Shown: one piece after another, positions 33,923 through 44,829 of the stretch
How positions within the stretch are numbered: the stretch's first letter is position 1
Layout: each line of letters starts with the position of its first letter
Assembly: GCA_951812925.1 (NCBI GenBank)
Contig: OX638370.1
Location: 33,909,948-33,973,947, forward strand
Direction: 5' to 3'
Length of the DNA: 64,000 nt
From: Calliopum simillimum
Taxonomy: Eukaryota > Arthropoda > Insecta > Diptera > Lauxaniidae
Program-made: the position numbers and the translations under genes
Notes under the pieces: model-generated
What the model was told of the DNA's origin: nothing
Seen by the model: the letters and a program-made list of their open reading frames with translations, nothing else
Databases searched by the model: none

Positions 33923-34828
33923 GAAATGGGTCGTCTAGCAAGGAAAATCGGTTATAACTCATTTTAAGAACGGGCAATCTATGCGCTAAGCTTCTTAATA
34001 TGTTAGTTTGAGTCCCACCTACAATGCAAAGCACAATTAAAAGCTTCGTTCATGCAAATCGGGTACAAAATTAGGGTAAAAGTGCGTCAAACAACTATTT
34101 TAATCCCGCTGGCGATTCATTTATGGTATACAAAATCAATACTAACCCACATTATTGGCGCCAAAAACCGTCTAGGATATACATGAAGAACTAAGTAATT
34201 CGTACAGTGCGAAAAATGGCGGCTGCGTGTCCCGAGACCACAGCTTCAAAGCCCAAGTAGTCCTTCATAAGCACAAAAAAAATCAAAAAAGTCTACTTGG
34301 CTTTGCGATTCGGCTCAATATTACGTTTCCGCCATAAGTATGTCATGTCATCAGGTTCAAATATGTTAAATTTAGACTCGTCCATGATTATGACGTTGCT
34401 TTAAAAGTCCTTATCTTTGTGGGCGTGCTAATACTGAGCTCGATATTAAAAATAATGTAGGCTTTCCTTGCTTTTTTTGTTTACGAAGGGCTACTTAGGC
34501 TTTAAAATTGTGGTCTCGGGACATGCAGCCACCAGTTTTCGCACTGTACGAGTTACTTAGTTCTTGATGTATATCCCAGACGGTTTTTGGAGCCAATAAT
34601 GTGGGTTAGTATTGATTTTGTGGACCATAAATGAACCGTCAGCGGGACTAAAATTGTTGTTTGACGCACTTTTACCCTAATTTTGGACCCGATTTGCATG
34701 AACGAAGCTTTTAATTGTGCTTTGCATTGTAGGTGGGACTCAAACTAACATATTAAGAAGCTTAGCGCATAGATTGCCCGTTCTTAAAATGAGTTATAAC
34801 CGATTTTCCTTGCTAGACGACCCATTTC
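33923..34828. repeat. Palindromic element with a Tc1-like transposase fragment in its loop
   Basis: Arms 33923-34300 and 34450-34828 share GAAATGGGTCGTCTAGCAAG and its complement at the ends, and TCCCGAGACCACA near the loop. The loop carries the Tc1 fragment listed separately. Probably a derivative of a Tc1/mariner-type element with greatly extended inverted repeats. Confidence 0.8.
34315..34410 (-). pseudogene. Tc1-like transposase fragment
   Basis: The minus strand reads IIMDESKFNIF followed by DDMTYLWRKRNIEPN, matching the Tc1 transposase segment around the first-to-second catalytic Asp (vfsDEskFnlf...D...yvWR). Only about 30 codons remain. Confidence 0.6.
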
Positions 34829-34973
34829 TGCAAAATGCACTTTTTTACCCTCACATGTTCATGATCAAACTAAAAAGTGGCTGCATCTGGTTGAGAATAC
34901 CACACAAAGAACATAAAAAAAGAAATTCTCATTATATAACGCGGAACGCTGGCTCCAAAGGGAAAATAAGTAT

Positions 34974-35197
34974 CTGCACGAAATAAGCTGTGACTTGAAA
35001 TTCTCCTGCTCAATCGGTTTTTTCCGCCTTGAGCGTTTCGGAATCAACTTTTGTGGATTTTCTTTTACTTATTATTAACAATAGACATTCCCGTCTAAGC
35101 CTGCATTTAAAATTTGATAATATTTGTATTAGTTTTAAAGACATAGTGTTTTAAAGTTAAAAAAAATTACTGCACGAAATAAGCTGTGAGCCACTGT
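34974..35197 (-). mobile_element. Tc1-like terminal IR/DR remnant
   Basis: The 20-bp word CTGCACGAAATAAGCTGTGA occurs at 34975-34994 and again at 35170-35189, about 196 bp apart in the same orientation. The outer copy is followed by GCCACTG then TA, so the minus strand begins CAGTGGCTCACAGC. Paired binding sites about 200 bp apart within one end are typical of IR/DR-type Tc1 elements. The partner end is not found. Confidence 0.5.
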
Positions 35198-35240
35198 ATA
35201 TGAAAATATATATACATTTTTATATATGAAAATATATATA

Positions 35241-35457
35241 TGTCGGGTTTACCTCTTTATTTTGAACGTGGTTTTCCATTTTAAATAATTTTCAATTTAG
35301 TTTTACAGAATTTATTTAGTTTTTAAGTTCTTTTCTTTTTCGATTTTTCAAATTAATAATGTCAAATAATTTTCAAGTCATATTTTTACATTCTTGCTGA
35401 AGTTCACAATTTATTTTTATTCGTCAGTGTTTTCTCCGCAAGTACCATTATACGACA
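35241..35457 (-). repeat. 3' LTR of the gypsy element, 217 bp
   Basis: Starts TGTCG and ends CGACA. In element orientation it contains AATAAA near its end (TTTATT at 35257-35262). It matches 40088-40304. Confidence 0.95.
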
Positions 35458-35736
35458 CGGCCATCCTGTCAGCTCGCACGTCCTCGTGCGCGTAACCTGA
35501 AAGTAAATATGGGTCTATACAGTATCAAGAAGCTTTTCTCGGTCAATCCTGACCAAAATACTTTCTTTTTTTTTACAACACTCTTATTTTTATTGAGAAC
35601 AAATAAAGTTGTTGACAGATTTTCAAAAACTTAATTCAAAACATTGACAAACTTATTCATTAACAGTCATCCGAAGGAAAGTCCCACATTACTATTTACT
35701 AAATCAATCGCAATAAACAATCTACAATGCTCAACC

Positions 35737-36077
35737 TTGTAACTTCCACCCAGTTACAAAAATAATTTATCACTTCCGATAAGTGATAACTCAATACTTC
35801 AGATTCAACATCACCACCACTAGGTGATTTAAGTACCTCCATCCGGTACTACCCACTCAATATTACCTCCATCCGGTAATATAAGTACCTCCATCAGGTA
35901 CTAAACATTCAATATTACCTCCATCCGGTAATATAAGTACCTCCATCCGGTACAATACATTCAATATCACCTCTAGTGATATTCGTACCTCTATCCGGTA
36001 CTTCACACACAGTATTACCTCCATCCGGTAATATTATCTAACAATACAATTTGTACAATATCGCTTCCATCCAGCGA
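35737..36077 (-). repeat. Array of 12 hairpins with a recurring TCCATCC loop in the gypsy 3' region
   Basis: Hairpins on the given strand (stem/loop/stem): 35737-35759 TTGTAACT/TCCACCC; 35767-35789 TTATCACTT/CCGAT; 35810-35828 ATCACC/ACCACTA; 35832-35850 AGTACC/TCCATCC; 35860-35882 ATATTACC/TCCATCC; 35884-35902 AGTACC/TCCATCA; 35912-35934 ATATTACC/TCCATCC; 35937-35953 GTACC/TCCATCC; 35963-35983 AATATCAC/CTCTA; 35985-36001 GTACC/TCTATCC; 36013-36033 TATTACC/TCCATCC; 36061-36077 TCGCT/TCCATCC. Each stem is perfectly self-complementary although stem sequences differ. They lie between the integrase stop and the 3' LTR. Confidence 0.95.
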
Positions 36078-36157
36078 CTAATCTCTACTTCTAACCATTG
36101 TTTTTTTTTAATATACATATTGAGCATTGCTTATTGCATAAAATTTTAATTTCTCAC

Positions 36158-37641
36158 TTAATTTTCAGCAATATCTGTAGGGACATGACCTTCGGGCATT
36201 CTTTTAATACGATCATGTGCATATTTATAAGTCCGATTACAATTAAGTGCCTTTAAAACATAGCGGTCTCCGTCCAACACTTCTACTATTTTAAATGGGC
36301 CCTTATACTTAGGATCGAGCTTTGTTTGATGCCGTTCCTCATTTTGCAACAAAACAAAATCACCAACACAAAATTTATTAACTTTTGCTTTGTTACTATC
36401 AAACCTCTTTTTCTCATAGATGTCATTCTTATTCTTGTTAGTAACAGCTGTAGTACGAACTTCATCGATATCAACTATAGGTTCGTTATCGTCTGATAGC
36501 ATGATGTCTAATGGTCTTGCTATTCTGCCAATAAGCAACTCAAGAGGACTGGACTTTGTAACTCGATTTTGAGTGCAATTTAAAGCCAATTGAACATCAG
36601 GGATGGCATCCTGCCATGAACGGTTACTAGTTTCTACTCCAGGAGGCATATTTTTTAGAGTGCTCATAACTCGTTCAACTTGTCTGTTAGCGCGAAAGCT
36701 GCCTGTAGCAATCAAGTGCAATTTAATGTTGTGGGATGTACAGAAGTCACAAAACTCTCTACTGGAAAAACAACGACCGTGATCAGCAATGATTCGGTTA
36801 GGAGCGCCAAATAATGAAATGCCTTGCTTCAATGCTGCTATGCTACTAGAAGTATCAATATTTAGGGTAAGATGTAATAAAACATACTTTGTGAATGCAT
36901 CAATCAAGACGAAAATATATTATTTTTTGTCATTCTTTCCACTTAATTTTCCAGTTGCTTCGATATGCAAAGTATGCCAGTTGAATGAATGGCTACTTTT
37001 GGTATTGAGTGTAATTCAGCCTGAATTTTTCCAGAATGCGATTTTGAAATTTTACAAGTGATGCAGTTATAGACAAATTTTCTAACAAATTTAGACATAT
37101 TTTCAAACCAGTATAACTCATAGACTTTTTCCAAAGTTTTTTCATAACCCAAATGCATCAACGACTCATGTGTGTTATTGATGACTGACCACCTAAGCGA
37201 TCGAGGTACTATTGGCAGGCAGCGAGTTTTGCCATTATGCTGTATCTTACGATACAAAATGCCTGAACGAAGCTCGTTAGTTTCTGCAACATCTTTACTG
37301 AGTCTTTTCTCATTAAAATCGGCCACTAGTTGTGAAATTTCACTATCCCGTTGTTGTTCTGCTATTAACCAATTTTCTGACAATTCAGTAATATCAACAC
37401 GCTTTTGTTCTACTTTCTGAAAAATTTTAGGATATGAAGGCAAAGGATTTCTGGAGAACATGGCACATGCGGTTACCATTTCTATAAATAATATCGAAGT
37501 TAAAAGCTTGTAAGAAAGCCCACCATCTATGAACCCGAGGAGTGAGATCCAACTTCTTTCGAGATGATTGTAACGCGTTGCAATCTGTGACAACAACAAA
37601 TTTGCGCCCATGTAAATAATGCCAAAAGTGTTTAATGGCAT
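36158..37641 (-). pseudogene. Integrase region of the gypsy element
   Basis: The upstream part (37641-36943) carries the end of RNase H and then the zinc-binding H-H-C-C region: HESLMHLGY and CITCKISKSHSG. After a frameshift at about 36910-36940, the catalytic core (36907-36158) has Asp in MIDAFTKY, Asp in IIADHGRCFSS and Glu in QVERVMSTLKN, with 35 residues between the last two (D-35-E). The C-terminus has FCVGDFVLLQNEERHQTKLD and KYKGPFKIVEVL, the usual gypsy tail. It is a pseudogene because of the frame break. Confidence 0.9.
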
Positions 37642-38742
37642 TTACAACCGCAAGAGTTTCCAACTCATAAGAATGATATTTGGACTCAGCGGATGAAGTG
37701 CGTCTGCTACTATACGCGATTACACTAAACTTGTTGTTGGAATCTTTCTTTTGCATAAGTACAGCACCATAGCCAATTGCACTTGCATCAGTATGAAGCA
37801 TTACTGGGCAATCAGGATCAAAAATTGTTAAAACTGGCTCAATAGTCAAAATTGATATCACTTTTTGCCTTACAGCCTCATGGCTAGGTTTCCAATCTAT
37901 TTTTCGATTACCTGACGTAAGGGCATACAAAGGAGTCATAACTTGGGAAAATTTTGGAACAAACTGTCGAAAATATGAAGCCAGTCCAATAAATTGACAT
38001 AACTGAGTTACAGTTTCTGGTGGTGGTAAGGCCGCTAACGCCTCTATCTTTTTAGGGTTAGGCCTTATTTGACCACCACTAATTTCAAAACCTAGATACT
38101 CCACCTTTTGTTTGAGAAAGGAGCACTTTATAAAATTTAAATAAAAGCCCTTACCAGTAAGCACCTCAAGTACAATTCTCAATCTTGTTAATGCTTTGTC
38201 AACACTGGAAGCTGTAATAAGAATGTCATCCATATAAACAACGACAAAAGTATTGGTGAGATTTCCTAAAGCTTTAATAACTGAGCGTTGAAAAACTGCT
38301 CGTGCATTCTTGAGCCCAAAAGGCATAGCAAGGTACTCATATTGGCCTTCAGGAGTTACAAAGGCTGTGTACTCGATAGAATCAGAATGAACGGGGATTT
38401 GGTGAAATCCAGAAGCCATATCAAGCGTTGTAAAATAATGAGAACCATGCAATCTGTCATTTTGATCAGATATAAGGGGCAGCGAAAATCTGTCCGAAAT
38501 TGTGTTATCGTTAAGTTTGCGGTAGTCTACACACATTCGGTCCGAGCCATCTTTTTTTATTACTAAGAGTATTGGGCTTGCAAACGGAGATGAACTAGGT
38601 CGAATTATGTTGGCATTTATAAGTTCACTAACTCTTTCACGAACAACTTTACGCTCCTCGACGCTCAAGCGATAAGGTCGCCGACATACAGTTTTATTTG
38701 GGTCTTTAAATCGTATTTGCATAGGCGTAGTATCAGCTCAAG
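37427..38742 (-). pseudogene. Reverse transcriptase and RNase H of the gypsy element
   Basis: A long frame of 431 codons (38722-37427). RT: SSSPFASPILLVIKKDGS, MCVDYRKLN, YFTTLDMASGFHQI, EYLAMPFGLKNA and the catalytic YMDDIL. RNase H follows: VMLHTDASAIGYGAVLMQK, ELETLAVVNAIKHFWHYLHG, VVTDCNAL. The catalytic residues are intact, but a TGA at about 38742 separates it from protease and a frameshift ends it at CHVLQKSF, where the family reads into the SRNPLP segment in the next frame. Confidence 0.92.
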
Positions 38743-38883
38743 TTTTTGGAATACCGTTTATAAAATTTTCTTTAAAAGGAGTTAATATATTAATTAACAT
38801 TGCTTTTTGACTTTGAGGAATATCTGATTTGAGTTGATCAAAGTTTATTTCATTAGACAAAGTTACGCCACAAACATTAACTA

Positions 38884-39207
38884 CTTATATTTTAATAAGC
38901 CTTGACTCAAAATTTCGCGCCCAATCATAATATTATGACGCAGGTAATATTCTGGTAAAACAGGAAAAATAACTTCAATATGTATGCCATCCACTTCAAT
39001 CAAAGCTAAGATCTGTATAGTGCTATTAACGCGAGTTTGTCCAATACCTGTCATAGTAACAACATTATTATAACGCTTACCACTAAATTTACTAGCTACT
39101 GAATCTTTTATGAGTGAGCATTCTGCTCCTGAGTCATAAATAAAATCAAAGTTCTCACCAGAGTGGACCAAAGTCCCAGCAGGTGCGTTTACAGCGCAAA
39201 AATCCAC
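38884..39207 (-). pseudogene. Aspartic protease region of the gypsy element
   Basis: Contains the retroviral-type active site DSGAECSLI and the later HNIMIGREIL. A TGA just upstream (near 39209) separates it from the gag zinc knuckles and a stop follows at 38881, so the polyprotein is broken on both sides. Confidence 0.8.
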
Positions 39208-39233
39208 TCACCGCTCAGTACTGTTACCACCAT

Positions 39234-40126
39234 CATTTTTGTTGAGTGATCTCGGACAACTTGACGCATAGTGACCTAGTCCTCGGCACTTGAAGCAGGT
39301 AACATTTGATTTGACAATAGTTCTTGGATATTCTTGGCTTGTTTTTTCATCCATCTTCACACTGTCTCTTGGATATCTGCACTACATCGCTTTATGCCCT
39401 TGCTTTCCACAGTTGTGACACTTTATATATGGAACTGCTGATGTCTTGAATCTCTTTAAATCAGGTGCACTGGCATTACTCTGCATTGTAGTTCTCTTAA
39501 GAAATGACATTGCCTTTAATTCCTGTTGTAGGCGATTTCTTTAGTCAATTTCAGAGGTAAACGCCAAACGATGAACTCGGGGCTCGAACTCAGAGATATG
39601 AGCCAACAGAGTAGACACAGCTATCTGCTCAACTGATAAGTTTTTTCCATCGGGACATCAATCTTAGTAGCAGCATACGCAGCAAGGGACTCACCTTCTT
39701 CAGGTCTACCGCTATTCATATTTATCAAAAATGATGCTGCAGTCTCAGGACAATCATATCTTGCGATGAAAATATTTTTAAATTCACTCCACGTCATTCC
39801 CAGATAGATGCCTGTCCCTTGAGTGCTCGGCTGAGAACAATCATCAACGGTGCACTTTTTAGTGGTTTGGAGGCAATGCACATGTCAGCCATCGAAATCC
39901 AGGCTCTTGCATCAGCACTTTCTACTCCTGGATTGAATTCCAGCAGTTGCAAATTAGAGCTTTCAGGTTCCTTAATGGCCTGCACAAGCGCTAAAAAATT
40001 CCTGTTTTGCTGCTCAAGCAATAACGACCATTTTTCGTCATTCGCTCCGTTAACTTCTGATGAGCGTTGGGCCAATCCCACTTCTGATGTCGGGTTTACC
40101 TCTTTATTTTGAACGTGGTTTTCCAT
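39234..40126 (-). pseudogene. gag of the gypsy element, start codon inside the 5' LTR
   Basis: The frame starts at 40126 within the 5' LTR, so the LTR encodes about 13 N-terminal residues (MENHVQNKEVNPT). It continues to 39794, shifts frame, and resumes with MTWSEFKNIFIARYDC and GESLAAYAATK (39881-39621). Two CCHC zinc knuckles follow (39400-39260): CHNCGKQGHKAM then a TAG stop then C, and CFKCRGLGHYASSC. Typical Ty3/gypsy capsid plus nucleocapsid; broken by a frameshift and stops. Confidence 0.85.
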
Positions 40127-40304
40127 TTTAAATAATTTTCAATTTATTTTTATAGAATTTATTTAGTTTTTAAGTTCTTTTCTTTTTCGATTTTTCAAAT
40201 TAATAATGTCAAATCATTTTCAAGTCATATTTTTACATTCTTGCTGAAGTTCACAATTTATTTTTATTCGTCAGTGTTTTCTTCGCAAGTACCATTATAC
40301 GACA
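40088..40304 (-). repeat. 5' LTR of the gypsy element, 217 bp
   Basis: Same ends as the other LTR, with 4 mismatches by eye. The tRNA-Leu-like primer site TCAGAAGTGGGAT follows directly (minus strand, from 40087). The gag ATG and an AATAAA lie inside it. Confidence 0.95.
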
Positions 40305-40830
40305 TATATATGTTTACATATGAAATTATATAAAATATGTATGTGGAAGTAGCCGAAACATATGTAATCAATTTCCATGTTAACACCTGCTTGCGTCTGT
40401 TTTTGAAAAATTGTAAAAATAACTGTTTAATTAGTTCAATATAAAATTATCATACTTAAATTTTAGTTTGTTTTGAAAGATAATAATCAAGTTAAAATTT
40501 CAGCATCAAAAAATTTTCTAAAATGTTTAGACAAAGTAAACCAAAAGTTAATTGTAAGTAAATTTAATCCAAAATGATATTTGATAGAGCTCCTTTCAAA
40601 TACGACACGTCAATTTTTTCTAAAAATCTATGTGACGTATTGCATCAGTGTGTTGCTCTTTTGGAACAGAAAATGAGTTACGATATCTTCTACCAACAAG
40701 TATCAAATAATATTGTTGGTTTGAGCTTACTATTCACGGCTAGGAGGTACCAATTTTAATTTCAAGGGATATCACCCACGCGATACTTCTGAATAGCCAC
40801 GGCGTGCTTGAACCAAGCAAACTATGACTT
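40305..40830. other. Non-coding DNA flanking the gypsy element, paralogous to 56838-56985
   Basis: The first ~160 bp ('tatgtatgtggaagtagccg' and 'gtttaattagttcaatataa') match 56853-56985, and the last motif also occurs at 56376-56410. No gene is supported; the 61-codon frame at 40574 has no recognisable feature. Confidence 0.6.
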
Positions 40831-40831
40831 T

Positions 40832-41088
40832 CCGCAGCAGTTTTCTTTGCAAAAAAATTACCCAACAGAACCTCCCGCAAATGCTGTCTTTTTCTCTAAT
40901 TTTCGAAGTTATTCATCGTGAAAAATAATAATGATGCACACAGGATAAAATTGTTTTGTTGACTGATTTTGACAGCTGTCAAATGTACCTTCAAAATGAC
41001 ATATATATAAAGTTCGAGCTTTCACGATATTTGTTAGTACGGACATCCACAGTCAAATTCCGGTTTTTAAGTTGTACACCCAACATAA
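40832..41088 (-). mobile_element. mariner 5'-end fragment (M-b)
   Basis: The minus strand carries the terminal repeat (ending ACACCCAA at 41084), the 5' UTR and the transposase start MNNFENWRKRQHLREVLL, then stops. It is an inverted partner of the 5' half of M-c, with a foldback between them. Confidence 0.85.
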
Positions 41089-41570
41089 TCGGATTTTAAA
41101 GGCCAAAATTAGTTCTTTTAAATACGATATCAAGATTTATGCCCAGAAACTATCATAACTTGTTACAAAACTTCAAAAATAGTCAAAAACGATTTTTTTC
41201 GCACTTTTAGGTTCGGATACATATCTGAAAATCCTGACAAGTTAGCGCAATTTTGGTGCCGGATTCGGATTCAGCATAATAAAAAAGTCTAAAATTACCT
41301 TTTCGGGGTTTATTTGTTGTTTTTATTTTTACGATTTTTTGATTTATATAGAAATTTTTGTCCAATCTTCAAAATGAGATTTCTCAAAAACGGCTATAGC
41401 CGTGCTGAATCCGAATCCGGCACCAAAATTGCGCTAACTTGTCAGGATTTTCAGATATGTATCCAAACCTAAAAGTGCGAAAAAAATCGTTTTTGACTAT
41501 TTTTGAAGTTTTGTAACAAGATAAGATAGTTTCTTTAAAAGAACTAATTTTGGCCTTTAAAATCCGATTA
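41089..41570. mobile_element. Foldback between two inverted mariner ends
   Basis: Arms run inward from ATAATCGGATTTTAAAGGCC (left) and its complement (right) to GAATCCGAATCCGGCACC, with the centre near 41335. The same 'GAATCCGAATCCGG' wording occurs in the foldbacks at 15966 and 30292, indicating a shared lineage or a common sequence motif. Confidence 0.85.
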
Positions 41571-41572
41571 TA

Positions 41573-42454
41573 TTGGGTGTACAACTTAAAAACCGGAATT
41601 TGACGGTGGATGTCCGTACTAACAAATATCGTGAAAGCTCGAACTTTATATATATGTCATTTTGAAGGTACATTTGACGGCTGTCAAAATCAGTCAACAA
41701 AACAATTTTATCTTGTGTTCATCATTGTTATTTTTCACGATGAATAACTTCGAAAATTGGAGAAAAAGACAGCATTTGCGGGAGGTTCTGCTGCGAAAAG
41801 TCATATTTTGCTTGTAGAAGTTTATGGGGACTATGCTCCAGCTGAATCAAGCTGTCGTGAGTGGTTTCGACGGTTTAAAAGTGGTGATTTTGATGTCGAA
41901 GACAAAGAACGTCCTGGTCAGGACCAGCTAGGTGTGATCCATTATGAAATGTTGCCAGGTGGTCAAACCATTAATGCTCAACTCTATCGTCAACAATCGA
42001 TTCGATTGAAGCAGAAAATCCAGGCAGAGCGGCCAACGTATGCGACCAGACACGAGTCAATCATTTTCCACCACGATAACGCTCGGCCACATATTGCTGC
42101 CCGAGTCAAAAATTACCTGGAAAACAACGGATGGGAAATCTATACAAATTTTGCCTCACCCGCCTTATAGCCCAGACCTTGCACCATCAGACTACCATTT
42201 GTTCCGATCAATGCAGAATGCCCTATCAGGAATACGGTTCACTTAAGTTCAAGATATCGAAAATTGGCTCGATTCATTTTTGGCCGCCAAGCCGGCGCAA
42301 TTTTTTTGGGATGGAATTCATAAATTGCCTGAAAGATGGGGAAATGTTGTAGCTTCCAATGGACAATACTTTGAATAAAATATATTGTAACATTTTTTCA
42401 CAATAAAGCATCAAATTTCGATAAAAAATTCCGGTTTTTAAGTTGTACACCCAA
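41573..42454 (+). mobile_element. mariner element with internal deletion (M-c), 882 bp
   Basis: Terminal repeats TTGGGTGTACAACTTAAAAA/CCGGAATTT are flanked by TA (41571-41572, 42455-42456). The transposase begins at 41740 (MNNFENWRKRQHLRE), then in shifted frame LLVEVYGDYAPAESSCREWF and FDVEDKERPGQ. The region holding the first catalytic Asp is deleted. IFHHDNARPHIAAR and YSPDLAPSDYHLF (second and third Asp) follow in two frames. Non-autonomous. Confidence 0.92.
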
Positions 42455-42576
42455 TATCAATATCTTTATTTTACTCTGAAATATACTGAACTAAAAAAAA
42501 AAAACCAAAAACCATATTTTCTTCCAATTTTTTGGTTTTTTTTTAATTTCAATTTAATTTTATTAAAACATTAGTA

Positions 42577-43472
42577 TGGGAGAAGGGGGAGGTTTCGACA
42601 CCCTAACAAAAAAAGTCCTTATACCTTCCAAATGCAATTGTGCATGTTATTTTGAATACACATAGACTATGCATGAATATGTGCGCTTCTTTTATAAATT
42701 ACAAAAAAAATCGATATGTTTGCTATTTTCGGAAATGTGACCAATAAACCAAAGTTAAAATAAATGACGAAACTTCAAACTTTTGGGGAGGCTTCGTCAG
42801 TCATACAAATTCTTGATTCCCTTGATTTTTTGAAACCTTCAACCTTTTGAATGTAAATGGTAAAAGACGAATTGCTTTCGGTGATACAATGGGAAAGCGA
42901 AAATCAGGGATGTCGTCTTCAATCGGGGCCATATCCAGCAAATCATTCGGACCAGGAAGGTCGGAGCCTTGAACGAGTTCGAGACATGATTCAGGCTGAT
43001 TCTATATCCATTTGTACATCGGCATTAGTAGCGAACTCCATATCTTGTGAAAAATCAGATTCATGGAAAATAATTGAATCATATGTATAAATTTCAGTTG
43101 TCGAATCCTCCCATTTACACTTGACGAATCCTCCCTTATCCACTTGTTTCCAAATTTTCAAAATTTCGCAGTTATCTTTTATTTATTTTGCAAACCTTAA
43201 ATGTAGCATTAACAGTAATAATATATTTAAGTATTTGCTAAAAAAACGGAAATTTTATGGTTTATTAACCATATTACATCAAATTGCTATAAAAATACAA
43301 AATCACGACTAACTACGCACCCTAGCCGAATTGCCCAGAGAAATTTTTATGATAGCTGCGTACCATTAGGAGTAAGACTTTTTGGTTTACACGCGGGAGT
43401 AAGTGCGAATAGAAATCGCAAAATTTGGCACTGATGAAGCCTCCCACGTGTCGAAACCTCCCCCTTCTAACC
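42577..43472. mobile_element. TA-flanked element with iterated end motif, 896 bp (pogo-like design)
   Basis: Ends AGAAGGGGGAGGTTTCGACA and its complement are flanked by TA (42575-42576, 43473-43474). Copies of the motif recur inside: GGGAGGCTTCGTCA (42786-42799), TTGTCGAATCCTCCC (about 43097), TTGACGAATCCTCCC (about 43120) and TGATGAAGCCTCCC (about 43431). A 77-codon frame (42857-43090) has no recognisable domain. The layout parallels the pogo-like element at 26326, but there is no transposase evidence. Confidence 0.7.
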
Positions 43473-44829
43473 TACATACATTAAGATTATAATCTTTTTG
43501 CTGTACAACAAATTTGAAATTGGTCAACAAACATTGGAATATATGAATTCTTAAGATAAACTTAGAGCAAAAGCTAGTAAGGGTGTAACGTTTGGCCTGG
43601 ACAAATATGAAATACCCTACGCTGTAGTATTTTGCCTCCAAGTATACATGTGAAATTTGATTGCTTTACCTCAACTAACGCTTGCACAGCATTTTGAATA
43701 TGTAGCTTGTATAGGAAGTGTCACGCCCTCTTTTCTGAGTTCGCCTAGTTTTTGCTTAGAGCTTCCACTAACTATTCCTAGTATCTGTGCGGAATTTTGG
43801 CACATTACCTCAAATAACGCATGCATTAAAGCATTTTGAAAACTTTCAGAGTATTGGTGGTGCCACACCTTCTTGTCCGATTCAACCAAGTTTCTGATTA
43901 GATTTTGCATTTACTATCAATAGTATCTGAGTAAAAATTGGCTGGATTATCTCAAAAAGTCCTTTCAGAATAGCATTTTGAAACTTTTACTTATATGGGA
44001 GGAAGGGCCGTGCGCAAGATTTGCTCCTGGGGGGGTTTTCATAAAAAAAAATCGTAGGAACGCTGTTTAGAGAAAACTATTAACAAAATTTATATACATA
44101 AATTGTAATATAGGTATCGTCAGCTTAATGAGAAACTGTGCTAAGTACATTTCCGGGTCAAAATGACTTTTGTATGCCATTCGAAAGGTAATAAGACGAC
44201 CCATAAGAAGCGTAAAAAAAGTAAACATCAAAAAACATGTTTAAATGGTAAAAATTAAAAGTAATAAAAAGTGCTGAGTCCAAAATTTTTCCATTTTTAA
44301 TAATACAATTTTTTTTTTATACTTTGTTTATGAAATCAAGTCGATTGCACTAACTCTGGTCACGAAAGCGCATTGAGTCCTGGTATTTTTAATAAAAACA
44401 TTTTGAGCTATCTATCACTCAGGCTAGTTTGCATTACGGTTTTTGAGAATTAGAATAAATTTTAAAGTTGGAAAGTAGTTTTGCAAGCAAACCAAAACAA
44501 AGTTAGTAATTTTCTCCTTAATAAATAGATTAATTCGATGAAAATATGTATTGCTTTAAATCATTTTTCATGCCTAATTGCTTTAAGGCTTTGTTGTCTT
44601 TTTTGTAAGATTTTTTTTTTCGGTTTAAGATAACATCGATTAATGAAGAATATATTGGTTTTAATGAATATTGCCATAACTTGGTTACATACGGATTCAA
44701 CAATGATTACAAACTAAGTCCAAGATACGACAAAAACGAGGCCGAGCTCGGTTTTACCTCGATATCGTTCCACTCAAGGTTTTTAAGCAAAGTTGTTCAC
44801 TGGGGTTCGAATATAAAGAAAAAGTTATT

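Larger units (their letters stand above)
35241..40304 (-). mobile_element. Ty3/gypsy LTR retrotransposon, 5064 bp, decayed
   Basis: Complete structure with 217-bp LTRs (TGTCG...CGACA), a flanking TATA duplication, and gag, protease, RT, RNase H and integrase in gypsy order on the minus strand. LTRs differ at 4 of 217 positions by my count. The body has several stops and frameshifts. The sequence after the 5' LTR, TCAGAAGTGGGAT, is complementary to the 3' region of insect tRNA-Leu but skips the last nucleotides, which points to an mdg3-like primer. No env is seen. The paralogous uninterrupted site is at about 56838. Confidence 0.92.

Noticed and set aside
33923..34828. TACAGTGCGAAAA in the palindrome as another Transib end
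   Set aside because: It is inside the arms, not at the ends, and no 5-bp duplication surrounds it; the loop encodes a Tc1 fragment instead.
35241..40304. An env gene making this an endogenous retrovirus-like element
   Set aside because: Between the integrase stop and the 3' LTR there are only about 700 bp, occupied by the hairpin array and A/T-rich sequence, with no membrane protein frame.
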